Notes: generated from the sequence alone by a model not told the origin. DNA of 64,000 nt from Photorhabdus namnaonensis (GCF_001684335.1 NZ_LOIC01000063.1:60485-124484); one strand, 5' to 3'. Positions 1 through 9,451 are shown, numbered from the stretch's first letter. Numbers and translations are program-made.

Positions 1-1
1 G

Positions 2-1624
2 AATATTCAGTTTGCTGAGGAACTGGCGGGAAAAGCCATCATCATGTCGAAAACATTTGGCGCCAGTATGGAGGACATCGCGGATTTGATGGAGGGGACC
101 CGCGCAGCAGGAACGCATTTCGGGGTAGGTATTGATGAACAATTGGCGGTATTGGGGGAATTGCACCGTTCATTGGGTACAGAGGCCAGTAGTGTTTATG
201 AATCGTTTTTGACCGATGCCGCTGAGGGTGCGAAAAAACTTAGCATCAGCTTTGTTAATGCCTCTGGTCATATGCTAACCCTGCCGGAAATGTTGGAAAA
301 GCTACAGACCAAATATGGCAAAAGTATTGAGGGCAACCTTAAGGCACAAAAAGAAATTGAGGAGGCGTTTGGCGATTCCGCCATTGTCGTAAAACAATTG
401 TATGGCAATGTGGATATGCTGCGTAAGAATATTTCGGCATTAGGGGCCAATGATGGCCTGAAACGTGCTCGCGAAATGGCTGAGCGGATGGCGAACCCGT
501 GGGCGCGGTTACACGCTATTTGGCAGAATATCCGTATTGCCGTAGGTTCAACATTGCTCCCGGTTATTTCTTCACTGGTCAATAAGCTTGCTAATGCCGG
601 TCAATTACTGGTGCGCTGGCTGAAACTGTTTTCGAATATCGCCCGCTGGGTCGGTTATATCACTCTCAGTATTCTGAGTTTTGCCGCTGCGGGGGCTGCC
701 GCCAATCTCGTCATGGGCGTATCTAAATTTATCTGGATTGGCCTTAAGGGGATTTGGGCGGCCTGTACGCTTGTCATGAAACTGGGAGCGGCGGCGGTGT
801 GGCTCTATAACGCGGCTATTATTGCATGGAACACCACATTACGCGTGTTACATGGGGTATTGCGGGCTGTCAGGATTGCAGCCTTTTTAGCGGGTATTTC
901 ATTCAGCTTCATGACCTGGCCGATCTTGCTGATTATTGCTGCTATTGCGTTGCTGGCTGTTGGCATTTATCTGCTTATCAGGCATTGGGATGCCATCAAA
1001 GCGGCCCTGATGAACACAACCGCCTTTAGGATGGTGGCGGCGTATGTGAAATGGGTTGGCGGGATATTCAGTGCGGTTTGGGGCGGGATCGCCGAGGGCT
1101 GGAATAACCTGTGTAACGGGTTTAGCCGTTTTTCACTGGCGGATACCTTTGCGGGCATTGTGGAGAATATCGGCAATATTTTCGGCGGCTTATGGGATTG
1201 GCTGATGAACTCCTTTTCCGACAGCTACCATTGGATTATCGATAAATTAAATAATATTCCCGGTATCAATATTGAAACCCAAGCTATTGAGAAAACCGTC
1301 ATCGAACCTGTGGGAAAAGTGAAGATCCCTGAAATGGGTATTGATGGAAATAACCCGAAAATTATTTCTCAACCCAGTGAGATATTACAGAGACTGCCTC
1401 AAAGGATTTCGCCAAGTAAATGGGTTAACCCCCCTGAAACGCAGGAGATACTCACAGGCGGGAGAAAACAGGGCATGACTAAAAATGGTCTGCTCAAGGA
1501 AATAACAACCCATTCACAGACCATCAATGATAACAGTCGCCGAATTGAAAATGTGACGTTGAATATTTCCAACGGCATGACACCGGAGCAATTAACGGAA
1601 TGGGAACAAGTGGCATATGGATGA
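2..1624 (+). CDS. Phage tail tape measure protein, C-terminal part (5' truncated by window)
   Basis: The reading frame is open to the window edge, so this is the C-terminal part of a larger protein. The tape measure sets tail length and runs inside the tail tube. The visible portion begins with a helical segment typical of TMP-family proteins. A long hydrophobic middle (about residues 210-330) holds several membrane-like stretches, as expected for a protein that inserts in the target membrane. A polar tail follows. It overlaps the next gene by 8 bases and is first in the tail-baseplate cluster. An ATG at 44 is internal and not the true start. Confidence 0.85.
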   Translation, partial: NIQFAEELAGKAIIMSKTFGASMEDIADLMEGTRAAGTHFGVGIDEQLAVLGELHRSLGTEASSVYESFLTDAAEGAKKLSISFVNASGHMLTLPEMLEKLQTKYGKSIEGNLKAQKEIEEAFGDSAIVVKQLYGNVDMLRKNISALGANDGLKRAREMAERMANPWARLHAIWQNIRIAVGSTLLPVISSLVNKLANAGQLLVRWLKLFSNIARWVGYITLSILSFAAAGAAANLVMGVSKFIWIGLKGIWAACTLVMKLGAAAVWLYNAAIIAWNTTLRVLHGVLRAVRIAAFLAGISFSFMTWPILLIIAAIALLAVGIYLLIRHWDAIKAALMNTTAFRMVAAYVKWVGGIFSAVWGGIAEGWNNLCNGFSRFSLADTFAGIVENIGNIFGGLWDWLMNSFSDSYHWIIDKLNNIPGINIETQAIEKTVIEPVGKVKIPEMGIDGNNPKIISQPSEILQRLPQRISPSKWVNPPETQEILTGGRKQGMTKNGLLKEITTHSQTINDNSRRIENVTLNISNGMTPEQLTEWEQVAYG

Positions 1625-1964
1625 GCCGAAATATATTGATTTATTCATTAGTGAGCGCAATTTCACACTCAATTCAGGGAATGAGCCACGTTTCTGTCAT
1701 AACCGTATTTCCATCGGTCAGGATTGTGTACATGCCATTCTTGAAAGTGGCTTGGCAACGAAACTTATCGCCGAACGCAGCCCAACACTACGGGCAGACA
1801 TTCACACACAGATAGGCATACTGGTCGAAGACGATGAGCGGATTATTCCGGGAACCGTCATCATTAATGAAGAATCACCCATTAAGTTATGGATAACTGC
1901 TGAAACTTATGATTTTGGCCGTATTAACGTGAGTGTGAGCAGTGGAAACGAAACCGACGATTGA
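1617..1964 (+). CDS. DUF2590 family phage protein
   Basis: A 115-residue protein whose ATG lies inside the end of the tape measure gene, so the two are translationally coupled. The acidic start and the central segment (GTVIINEESP) fit the DUF2590 family, which lies between tape measure and baseplate J genes in K139-like phages. The role is not established; a baseplate wedge component is plausible from position. It overlaps the next gene by 23 bases. Confidence 0.75.
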   Translation: MDEPKYIDLFISERNFTLNSGNEPRFCHNRISIGQDCVHAILESGLATKLIAERSPTLRADIHTQIGILVEDDERIIPGTVIINEESPIKLWITAETYDFGRINVSVSSGNETDD

Positions 1965-3126
1965 TTATGAAAAGGTCTTACGTGATAGCGGGATGCCAAC
2001 CACGGAAACCGACATCAGCATGGCATTCGCTAAAGTGGTCGATGAAGCTGGGTTGGTGACCAACACCTCGCGGATGTCCCCGTTTTGGCGGCTGATTAAC
2101 ACCATAGTAACGCGCCCTGTGTTATGGCTGAAAGCGGCGTTAATCAATGTCACCTTAAAAAATATGTACTTGGCGACTGCATCCGGCACATGGTTGGATA
2201 TGTTTGCGTGGGGCGTCAACCTGAAACGTAAACCCGCATCCGCTGCGCAGGGTGTGCTCCGCTTCTATAAAACCGCAGGCGCATCAACGGTGACCGTGCC
2301 CGCCGGAACGGTGATCCAGACTGAACGCATTAATGGCGAAATCTATCGCGTCAGCACCACGGAAAGCGTAGTGATGGCCGACAATGTGTCCAGTGCCTTA
2401 TTGCCTGTCAAAGCAGAAGCCGCAGGCGGTGCTTTCAACCTTGCCCCCGGTTATTTTCGTCTCCTGCCCGTGGCAGTGTCGGGCATTGAGCGAGTACAGA
2501 ATGAAGAGGGTTGGCTATTGACGCCCGGTGCAGATGCCGAATCCGATGATGATTTGCGCGACCGTTGCCGCAACCAATATAACTGGGTGGGCAACTACCA
2601 TACAGATGCAGTTTACTGCGGTATGATTGCCGCTGTGGCAGGTTTGAGCATTGATCGCATTTTTTTCCTGCATGATGCGCCTCGTGGTGCCGGAACGGCA
2701 AATGCCTATTTGTTGCTGGATTCTGGGATCATCAGCCAGCCCTTTATTGAGGCAGTGAACGATTACATCACCCATCAGGGGCATCATGGGCATGGGGATG
2801 ATATGCAGTGTCTGCCGATGCCCGAAACGCACCATGAATTATTGGTCACGCTGTTTGTGGCAAATTTGGCGAACTACAGCCAGGAACAGGTAACAACATT
2901 AAAAACGGATGTTGAAAACCTGATCCGCTGCGCCTTTCGGGAAAATAGGGAATACCACGTGAAAAAAACCTGGCCGTATGCCCGATTTTCCTTTTCCAAC
3001 CTGGGACAAGAAATACACCGTGAATTTGCCGAGATTGAATCACTGACCTTTTCATTGGGTGACATTCTGAGTGATTTAAGTGTGCCCAGGCTGCAATCAC
3101 TGATAATTGAGGTGAGGAATGTCTGA
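1942..3126 (+). CDS. Baseplate assembly protein J
   Basis: A 394-residue protein of the Baseplate_J family, which forms the wedge ring of contractile tails. Family features are the NLAPGYF segment near residue 170 followed by the GAD(A)ESDDDLRDR motif and the conserved NQYNWVGNYHTD region. It starts at GTG 1942 inside the preceding gene; no better start is seen. Its stop overlaps the start of the next gene by 8 bases, in the standard J-then-I order of P2-like phages. Confidence 0.9.
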   Translation: METKPTIDYEKVLRDSGMPTTETDISMAFAKVVDEAGLVTNTSRMSPFWRLINTIVTRPVLWLKAALINVTLKNMYLATASGTWLDMFAWGVNLKRKPASAAQGVLRFYKTAGASTVTVPAGTVIQTERINGEIYRVSTTESVVMADNVSSALLPVKAEAAGGAFNLAPGYFRLLPVAVSGIERVQNEEGWLLTPGADAESDDDLRDRCRNQYNWVGNYHTDAVYCGMIAAVAGLSIDRIFFLHDAPRGAGTANAYLLLDSGIISQPFIEAVNDYITHQGHHGHGDDMQCLPMPETHHELLVTLFVANLANYSQEQVTTLKTDVENLIRCAFRENREYHVKKTWPYARFSFSNLGQEIHREFAEIESLTFSLGDILSDLSVPRLQSLIIEVRNV

Positions 3127-3775
3127 ATTCAGGGAACGACTCAGGCGGCTGGCCTTGCCGTCATGGATGGATAAGGGAGAACCCGCCAAACTGCTTTGGG
3201 CCGCGCGTGAATTCTGGTTAATGATTTATCGCTGGTTGACATGGCCGTTAGCCCAATTGGACGCAGAAACTTGTTCGGCGGAATTACTGCCGATATTGGC
3301 CTATCAGCGGGATATCCAGCGCTTTAACGGTGAACCACTGACATTATTTCGTAAACGGGTGAAATACGCGTTTATTAATACCAGAGAGGCGGGCAGTGTT
3401 GCGGGATTTATCGCTATCTTTGAACGTTTAGGTGTCGGCCATGTTGAAGTACGGGAACGACAACCGGCAATAGAGTGGGATGTGATTATTTTGCGTGTCA
3501 GTGACGGGCAAGTCGCTGAAAACCCTGATTTGCTGATGAGCATCATTCGTCAGTATGGCCGCACTTGCCGCCGCTACCGTTTTGAAGTGATGACGAATAA
3601 CAAACTGTTTATGCGTGTGGGCAGTTTAGGCGTGGAATATTGCTGTTATTACGCGGCCATGTCCTCGCCGCTCCTGCGATTAAAAGTGGGTTACATGTCA
3701 GGTGAGTCCGTTTTTGATAGCGCCAGTTTAAAGGCGATTACCGCACCTAATATGACTTACGGTGCATCATTATAA
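3119..3775 (+). CDS. Phage tail protein I (baseplate component)
   Basis: A 218-residue protein like P2 gpI, which sits with gpJ at the edge of the baseplate and links to tail fibres. The N-terminal half has the family pattern of a tryptophan-rich helix (AREFWLMIYRWLTWP) then LPILAYQRDIQRF. Its position between baseplate J and the tail fibre gene supports the call. The C-terminal third is the most divergent. Confidence 0.85.
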   Translation: MSEFRERLRRLALPSWMDKGEPAKLLWAAREFWLMIYRWLTWPLAQLDAETCSAELLPILAYQRDIQRFNGEPLTLFRKRVKYAFINTREAGSVAGFIAIFERLGVGHVEVRERQPAIEWDVIILRVSDGQVAENPDLLMSIIRQYGRTCRRYRFEVMTNNKLFMRVGSLGVEYCCYYAAMSSPLLRLKVGYMSGESVFDSASLKAITAPNMTYGASL

Positions 3776-3784
3776 GGAAATAAT

Positions 3785-4231
3785 ATGGCATCAGTAATTA
3801 CAGTAGACTTTGAAAAATGGAAAGCGCAGCAGGCCGCGGCGGGAAAGCCCGTGGTTTTGGATGAGTTTGTTTTTGCTTATGTGCCGGATTTAGATCCCGC
3901 TCTTGCCATTAATCGTGATGAGAAATTACCCGCAGAAAGTCATATTGTGCATCGCCAGGCTGTGAACAAAACAGGGTTAGCTAGCGAAAATGCGGTAGCC
4001 TACAGTGTCACATTGGGAACGGAAGTCGGTCATTTTGATTTTAACTGGATTGGCCTGATAAATAAGGCTTCTGGCATTATTGGCATGATTACCCATGCCC
4101 CAACGCAGAAAAAAATTAAGACCGCGAACGGACTACAGGGAAATGTACTGACTCGCTCTTTTTTACTGGAGTTTGAAGGGGGCAGCCAAAGAGACCGCTA
4201 TTACGACGACGGCGGAAACCTGGCAGATTGA
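3785..4231 (+). CDS. Tail fibre protein, N-terminal fragment (DUF3751), frameshifted
   Basis: The 148 residues match the N-terminal baseplate-attachment domain of tail-collar fibres (DUF3751), with conserved VHRQAVNKTG and FDFNWIGLINKASG. The domain should continue past LTRSFLLEFEG, but this frame runs on only to a TGA at 4231. The correct continuation is in another frame from a run of five G at 4178-4182. Skipping one G restores the expected sequence (EGAAKET, then AETWQIDFTARLSG). So this and the next entry are two halves of one fibre gene. Broken gene, slippery expression switch and sequence error cannot be told apart here. Confidence 0.8.
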   Translation: MASVITVDFEKWKAQQAAAGKPVVLDEFVFAYVPDLDPALAINRDEKLPAESHIVHRQAVNKTGLASENAVAYSVTLGTEVGHFDFNWIGLINKASGIIGMITHAPTQKKIKTANGLQGNVLTRSFLLEFEGGSQRDRYYDDGGNLAD

Positions 4232-5594
4232 TTTTACCGCCCGTTTATCTGGCATCGATGAAATGCAGCGCCTGATGAATACTGACAGTTACGGTGAGGC
4301 GGCTTTTTTCGGTGATGGGTTTTCCGTGGTTCGTCGTGATGACCGGTACACGGTCAAAAAGGGGCTGGCTTATATCGGCGGGTTGCGGGGTGAGTTGGCG
4401 TTTGACCAAACACTTAACCGCCTGCGCGATACCCGAGTTTATGCGGATTTTAGCTATCAAGGTAATGTGGTCAGCCAGTGGAAAACCGTCGTTCATATCA
4501 CCGCCGCCAATGATCTTAAAAACTACATCGATGCGGCAGGGTATCCGCATTATGTCTTTGCGGTTGCGGGTGTTGATGGTCACGGTGATGTGATGGATTT
4601 GCGCATTAAGGGGTCATTAAATGACCGTGATATTTCCGCCATTCATCAAGAGATTGATAGCGTGAAACGGGAATATGCGACCCAGCAGGCATTGGAAAGC
4701 GGTCTGCATGGGAAACAGCCGAAAGGGGACTATGCCACTCATGCAGCATTAACCGTTGTTAGTGAAAACGCCGATAGTCGCCTGGCTAAAAACCAGAACG
4801 GCGCAGATATTCCCAATAAAAATGAATTTGTCAAAAACATCGGCTTAGTGGAAACCGTCGAACGGGCAATGAATGCTGTACCGAATGACAGGAGAATTAA
4901 CGGGAAATCTCTATCGTCTGATATCAATTTGATGGCGGGTGATGTTGGTGCCTATCACCAGACTACCTATATGACTGAGCTACCCGGCAGGCATTATTCA
5001 GGGCCATTTTCTTGTGGTCGGGAAAAGGGATGGGCCAAAGGGGTGAGTATTGGTGTAGGGGGTGACACGGGGCAAATTTGGATTGATGCCGATGCACAGT
5101 TGCACACCAGATTTCTCAATGCTAACGGTGCTGTAGAGCAAAAAATTACGGTTGGTGTCCCTATTGGCGCCACTATCGAATGGCATTCGACTGCGCCGAT
5201 ACCCGCCGGATATGAACCCAATGAGGGACGCGCATTCCGTGCGGCAGATTACCCTGAACTCGCCAAAATTTTTCCCGACCTGAAATTACCCGATGACAGA
5301 GGATTATTTAAGCGTGGTCTGGATAGAGGACGTGGTTTAGATTCTGGTCGTTCGCTAGGGAGTGTTCAAGGGGATGCTATCAGAAATATCACGGGATCAT
5401 TAGGTAAGCCCACTATTGAAAGCGGGAGCAACGCCTCTGGTGCATTCAGCTATCAGTATAAGGCTGGCGGTCGGGCAGCCGGTGCCGGTGGTGGGGTGAT
5501 TTCATGGACATTTGACGCGTCGAGAGTGGTCCCGACCGCAAATGAAAACCGACCTGTCAACAAATCAGTGATTTATATTACGAGGGTAAAGTAA
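4173..5594 (+). CDS. Tail fibre protein, C-terminal fragment with tail-collar domain
   Basis: This 473-residue frame opens at a TTG without a convincing ribosome binding site and is the continuation of the fibre gene starting at 3785. It carries the rest of DUF3751 (ETWQIDFTARL), a variable shaft, and a C-terminal collar-like domain (VGVPIGATIEWHS, then PAGYEPNEGRAF, then LPDDRGLFKRGLDRGRGLDSG). The tip decides host binding in this family. The single-base shift is at the G5 tract 4178-4182. If translated alone, the product would lack the baseplate anchor. The fibre assembly gene follows directly at 5594. Confidence 0.8.
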   Translation: MKGAAKETAITTTAETWQIDFTARLSGIDEMQRLMNTDSYGEAAFFGDGFSVVRRDDRYTVKKGLAYIGGLRGELAFDQTLNRLRDTRVYADFSYQGNVVSQWKTVVHITAANDLKNYIDAAGYPHYVFAVAGVDGHGDVMDLRIKGSLNDRDISAIHQEIDSVKREYATQQALESGLHGKQPKGDYATHAALTVVSENADSRLAKNQNGADIPNKNEFVKNIGLVETVERAMNAVPNDRRINGKSLSSDINLMAGDVGAYHQTTYMTELPGRHYSGPFSCGREKGWAKGVSIGVGGDTGQIWIDADAQLHTRFLNANGAVEQKITVGVPIGATIEWHSTAPIPAGYEPNEGRAFRAADYPELAKIFPDLKLPDDRGLFKRGLDRGRGLDSGRSLGSVQGDAIRNITGSLGKPTIESGSNASGAFSYQYKAGGRAAGAGGGVISWTFDASRVVPTANENRPVNKSVIYITRVK

Positions 5595-6214
5595 TGACTA
5601 AATATAGTGCAGATATTCAAATAGCCCAGTTTGATGAGGATGGGTTAGCCATTGTTAGCGGATGGGTTGCGGTTTATCGTTGTCATCCTGAAACACGGGA
5701 ATATATTGGGGCCGATATGGATTTGGTGCCACGGGGATTTTCTGTTGCGGCTAATGCGTATCTGGACGCGCCAGAATTACCTGACACGCATGACGTTGCG
5801 ATTTGTCGTCGTGTAGATGAAAAATCCTGGCGACATGTGCCTGACTATCGGGGTAAAACGGCGTATGCAACCGATACAGGCCAGCCGATCAATATTACCG
5901 CTATCGGCGTGTTGCCAGATAATCTCACCCTGCAATCACCCCAAACCCCCTTTGATAAGTGGGAGAATAAGCAATGGGTCACAGATAAATCAGCCCTAAA
6001 ATCTCATCAAATTGAACAGGCTGAACAGCAAAAAATCGCTCTACAGCAGCAGGCCGATGCGGCAATTAAACCTTTACAGGATGCCATTGATCTGGATATC
6101 GCCACTGATGCCGAAAAATCAGCGCTCGTGGAATGGAAAAAATATCGTGTGCGGGTGAACAGAGTAGATCTTTCAACTGCCCCCGATATCAACTGGCCTG
6201 AGCAACCTGCGTGA
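5594..6214 (+). CDS. Tail fibre assembly protein
   Basis: A 206-residue protein that begins on the last base of the fibre stop codon. The C-terminal half has the caudoviral fibre assembly pattern: a coiled helix rich in Q and A, then ATDAEKSALVEWKKYRV and a terminal WPEQP. These chaperones help fibre trimerisation and are nearly always immediately downstream of the fibre gene, as here. The N-terminal third is specific to this lineage. Confidence 0.85.
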   Translation: MTKYSADIQIAQFDEDGLAIVSGWVAVYRCHPETREYIGADMDLVPRGFSVAANAYLDAPELPDTHDVAICRRVDEKSWRHVPDYRGKTAYATDTGQPINITAIGVLPDNLTLQSPQTPFDKWENKQWVTDKSALKSHQIEQAEQQKIALQQQADAAIKPLQDAIDLDIATDAEKSALVEWKKYRVRVNRVDLSTAPDINWPEQPA

Positions 6215-6218
6215 TGAA

Positions 6219-6371
6219 TTGGCAACGGAAATTGATGCGCATCTCCCCGAATATGACGGGGATGCATTGCTCGATGTTGTCCGTTCATCCGTTGGTATAC
6301 GGTATCGGGCAGAAAGCGGACAGCGGTCACTACCTGAGTCCGGCAAACGCCATCAATTATCTGGCAAATAA
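6219..6371 (+). other. Possible gene remnant overlapping the region between fibre assembly protein and next phage gene
   Basis: Downstream of the fibre assembly gene one frame stays open to the TAA at 6369-6371. From TTG 6219 its translation is polar and protein-like (for example DAHLPEYDGDALLDVVR). It has no clear start or ribosome binding site. It may be the C-terminal scrap of a phage gene lost by deletion. Family not recognised. Confidence 0.25.
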
Positions 6372-6390
6372 AATCCGGGGAACGGGAAAC

Positions 6391-6942
6391 ATGAGCGCCG
6401 TGGTACTCATGATCTGCGCGAAGACGCATAATGAATTTATCCAGCATTTAACCCAATTTTCAGCGGTGCTGCCGTTGCCTGTATTTTCTCAGGTTACCCG
6501 TATGGCAAAGACAGCGGAACGTCTGGCGAGTACTAAAATGCAATTGCCTGGGAAACCGGGCAGCGGTTTGCCTCCGTTGCAACCATTTTCAACATCAGCC
6601 AGCCGCATGGCCGTGAATGCGCAATTGATTGAGCAGGCTAAAACACAGGTTAGCGCCGGCAGCAGCATTGCGGGATTGAAATCACAATTAACAAACTTCA
6701 CCACGGTAAGACAGAACGCCTTACAACAAGTTACAGTCGCTTTGAATGACGTCAGGAGCAAATCGGCCCGTGTCTGGACATTCTCAGGGAAAGGGAATGG
6801 CGCATTATTGGCCGAAAAACTGCGTCAGGATATCCCCGAACAGGACACCGTTTACACGCTGGCGACATTATTTGCCGGGGACGATATTCGCGCATTAGAA
6901 AGGATGCTACACAATGAGCCAAATTATCACACTGGCCCTTGA
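6391..6942 (+). CDS. Phage protein of unknown function in baseplate region
   Basis: About 184 residues from ATG 6391, preceded by a G-rich ribosome binding site at about 6377-6386. The frame is open upstream to a GTG at 6211, but that part is covered by a better reading in another frame, so 6391 is preferred. The protein is rich in A, Q and K with helical stretches and has no recognised domain. It overlaps the next gene by 29 bases, and its place before the hub/spike gene suggests a baseplate or tail-completion role. This is inference from context. Confidence 0.6.
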   Translation: MSAVVLMICAKTHNEFIQHLTQFSAVLPLPVFSQVTRMAKTAERLASTKMQLPGKPGSGLPPLQPFSTSASRMAVNAQLIEQAKTQVSAGSSIAGLKSQLTNFTTVRQNALQQVTVALNDVRSKSARVWTFSGKGNGALLAEKLRQDIPEQDTVYTLATLFAGDDIRALERMLHNEPNYHTGP

Positions 6943-7456
6943 TGGCGAGGCCATCCCATTAAAAAGTCTGACCGTAACCCCATCGGTGATGTTTCAGGAC
7001 ACAGACCAAAGCGGCCAGTCATCCAGTACCGCCGTAGCGGAGCAAGGCATTAAGCCCAAGGAGTTACGTGTTACGGGGATCATTCCTTTTACTGAGCAAA
7101 AAACGCTGTCACGCCTGTTTGCACTGGCGGAGGCCAAAGATAAGGGAAATCTGAAACGCTACCGTGTCGCCAACCTCACCGCGCAGGCTATCAATTTTCG
7201 TATCGGGACATTCACCCATACCATTGATGCCAGCAAAATCGACGGTAAACAGGCATGGCAGGTCACATTTACTTTGCGTGAACATTTATCCGTTGCCGAA
7301 AAACGGGACGCCCGCGTTGCCGACAAGGTACAGACTAAGAAACAGACACAGACAACGCAAAGAAGTGCTACCGCCAAGGAAGCACCGGAAAAATTGAGCT
7401 GGTTTGAAAGCAAAGTATTGAAACCGATTAATGACAAAATAGGCCCCGCTAAATAA
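6914..7456 (+). CDS. Phage baseplate-region protein of unknown function
   Basis: A 180-residue protein with a beta-rich N-terminal 125 residues (starting SQIITLALDG) and a charged, lysine-rich tail that ends in a short helix. The N-terminal part looks like a compact structural domain as found in tail tube or hub adaptor proteins, but no named family is recognised. Its stop codon overlaps the ATG of the spike gene by one base, so the two are probably translated together. A hub adaptor role is inference from position. Confidence 0.6.
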   Translation: MSQIITLALDGEAIPLKSLTVTPSVMFQDTDQSGQSSSTAVAEQGIKPKELRVTGIIPFTEQKTLSRLFALAEAKDKGNLKRYRVANLTAQAINFRIGTFTHTIDASKIDGKQAWQVTFTLREHLSVAEKRDARVADKVQTKKQTQTTQRSATAKEAPEKLSWFESKVLKPINDKIGPAK

Positions 7457-9105
7457 TGACACCGATTAACCGGCTCTATCTTTCCGGTGATGAAATTCAC
7501 CTGGTTGACGCCAATATTATGCTGGAACTGGCATCCTGTGGCCGTGGCTTTATCACGGCGGAAACGACATCCGATTACACCGGAAAACTGGTGCGGCTGG
7601 ACGTGGGTTACACGGATTTGGTATTACGCTGGTTTACGGGCTATGTGGAACGCTCACAGCCAGCCCAAAACGGTTATCAGCGTTTGTTTGTGCGTGAGCT
7701 GGTCGGCGTGTTTGACCGATTATGGCCGTGTTCATTTCAGCATCCAACACTGAGCCAGATTGTGGACTGGTTGCAGGAGCACAGCGGACTGACCTTCACA
7801 TTGCCGGATGCCCCTTATACGGAGACACCCATCCCGCATTTTACCCATCATGGTACCGGCTATCAGTTGCTGGCTAATCTTGGGCAGGTTTTTTCGATTG
7901 AGGATTATCTCTGGCATCAATTGCCGGATGGTTCGGTTTATGTGGGCAGCGGGGCGCATTCGATGTTTGCGGGGAAACCGGTAGAGATCCCCAATGAATT
8001 TAGCCAGCGCCAGTCCGCAGGCAATGCGATGACCATTCCCATGATCCCATCGTTGCGCCCTGGCGTGGTGATCAACCAGTACCGGCTGAACAAAGTCAAT
8101 CTGAGCAATGCAAACATGGTCATTACATGGGAAGCCGCCAACAAACTGACCGGTCAGTCGCAGACCAGAACACCAATGCAGTGTCAGATTGATGCCGCCT
8201 ATCCCGAATTATCGGCAGGGCTGCATTTACCCAAATTTGCCCGCATTGAGGCACATACCGAAAGCACGGCTAGCGGTGATATTTCCGATCCATTCCGGCC
8301 ACGCTATGCGGTTGATGTGCAATTATTGGCTGGTGACGGTCAGGATGCCGTTGTCCCTGTTTACCACGCGGTCCCGCTGCCTTTGCCGATGGCGGGCAGT
8401 GAATCCGGTATGTTTCAATATCCGCCAGTCGGAACGGTGGTTGAAATCGCTTTTGAGGCAGGCAGGCCGGATAAGCCCTTTATCCGGCAGACATTAAGCC
8501 AGGGCAATACCTTGCCCGATATCAAGCCAGGCGAACAATTACAGCAACAGCGGGCGGAAGTTTCGCAGAGGGTAACTCAGGAAGGGAACTGGATTCGTCA
8601 GACTGACCAGACCATTAGTGAATCGTCCATGCACCGTGAAGTCAGGGCAGACACGGAAACGCGTACCGTAGTCGCACGGGAAACCACGATACAGGCCACG
8701 GATAAAACCACGGTTTTGGGCACGTCTACGCTATTGGCGGGCGCTGTCCAGCAAATCGCAGACGGTGACTATAGTATGGCGACCTCATCAAATTTCGTTG
8801 CCAGCGTAGGGAAAGAGGCCAATATCGAGGTCGGGCAAAAGCTGATAGAGAAGATTGGTCTGCTTAAGCAGAGTATCGCCGGAGCTAGGCAAGAAATCGT
8901 CGCGCCCGTGGTTTGGGTGGGCAGCCAGCAAATCAATGTCATGACCTTGATGTTAGAGACGTTGGATGTGGTTAAAGCACTGGCGGAACAGACTGCCGCC
9001 CATACGCACCACAATACAGGTACGCCGGAGAACGCCAGCGTGATAAGGAACACGGCCTATAAATCCGATGGATTGAAACAGAAGTATTCGCCTGTGATTG
9101 GCTAG
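7456..9105 (+). CDS. Phage baseplate hub/spike protein (gpD-gpV/VgrG-like)
   Basis: A 549-residue protein at the end of the tail operon. The N-terminal 320 residues resemble the gpD-type hub (YTGKLVRLDVGY, FSIEDYLWHQLPDGSVYVG). An OB-fold-like segment follows around residues 300-350 (MFQYPPVGTVVEIAFEAGRPDKPFIRQ) of the gp5/gpV type. A repetitive T/V/Q-rich stretch is expected to form the beta-helical needle. Near the C-terminus is AAHTHHNTGTP, a His motif like the metal-binding tip of gpV spikes. The protein would pierce the outer membrane of the target. The fused hub-plus-spike form recalls VgrG. Confidence 0.75.
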   Translation: MTPINRLYLSGDEIHLVDANIMLELASCGRGFITAETTSDYTGKLVRLDVGYTDLVLRWFTGYVERSQPAQNGYQRLFVRELVGVFDRLWPCSFQHPTLSQIVDWLQEHSGLTFTLPDAPYTETPIPHFTHHGTGYQLLANLGQVFSIEDYLWHQLPDGSVYVGSGAHSMFAGKPVEIPNEFSQRQSAGNAMTIPMIPSLRPGVVINQYRLNKVNLSNANMVITWEAANKLTGQSQTRTPMQCQIDAAYPELSAGLHLPKFARIEAHTESTASGDISDPFRPRYAVDVQLLAGDGQDAVVPVYHAVPLPLPMAGSESGMFQYPPVGTVVEIAFEAGRPDKPFIRQTLSQGNTLPDIKPGEQLQQQRAEVSQRVTQEGNWIRQTDQTISESSMHREVRADTETRTVVARETTIQATDKTTVLGTSTLLAGAVQQIADGDYSMATSSNFVASVGKEANIEVGQKLIEKIGLLKQSIAGARQEIVAPVVWVGSQQINVMTLMLETLDVVKALAEQTAAHTHHNTGTPENASVIRNTAYKSDGLKQKYSPVIG

Positions 9106-9150
9106 ATTGATTGGCCTCTCTTCGGTAGGGTTTATTTTTACCTTTTCTAT

Positions 9151-9195
9151 GTGGTAAACAAAAGTGTTGACATGGTAAGCATAAATGTTTACTGT
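9151..9195 (+). promoter_or_regulatory. Promoter and likely operator of hicAB
   Basis: TTGACA at 9167-9172 and TACTGT at 9190-9195 are separated by 17 bases and form a plausible sigma-70 promoter. An inverted repeat GTAAACA (9154-9160) and TGTTTAC (9186-9192) brackets the -35 box, a placement suited to autorepression by HicB, which carries a C-terminal DNA-binding domain. Confidence 0.5.
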
Positions 9196-9224
9196 GTTTG
9201 TGTGTTCAACAGAATGGAGGAGTG

Positions 9225-9398
9225 GTGAAGCAAAGCGAGTTTAGACGGTGGCTGGAAGCTCAAGGCGTCGAAGTTTCAAATGGGACAAACCATCTGAAAC
9301 TGAGATACCAGGGGAAACGAAGCATTATGCCGAGACACCCTAGCCAAGAGATCAAAGAGCCGCTGAGGAAAGCAATCATTAAGCAATTAGGATTGTGA
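9225..9398 (+). CDS. hicA: HicA family mRNA interferase toxin
   Basis: A 57-residue protein with the whole HicA fold: FRRWLEAQGVE, then GTNHLKLRYQGK carrying the catalytic His, and MPRHPSQEI. HicA toxins cut mRNA through this double-stranded-RNA-binding-like fold. GTG 9225 is chosen as start because GGAGG at 9216-9220 is four bases upstream and the product then has the normal length. A TTG at 9198 would add nine unrelated residues. The antitoxin gene follows after a hairpin. Location inside prophage DNA is typical. Confidence 0.85.
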   Translation: MKQSEFRRWLEAQGVEVSNGTNHLKLRYQGKRSIMPRHPSQEIKEPLRKAIIKQLGL

Positions 9399-9402
9399 TA
9401 AA

Positions 9403-9426
9403 AACCCGCCTCGCAAGGGGCGGGTT
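9403..9426 (+). other. Hairpin between hicA and hicB
   Basis: AACCCGCC (9403-9410) and GGCGGGTT (9419-9426) form a perfect 8-bp stem with an 8-base loop just after the hicA stop. No run of T follows, so it is not a standard terminator. It may be a processing or attenuation site. Confidence 0.5.
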
Positions 9427-9451
9427 CTCGCACAGGTTCATCATTAAAAAT

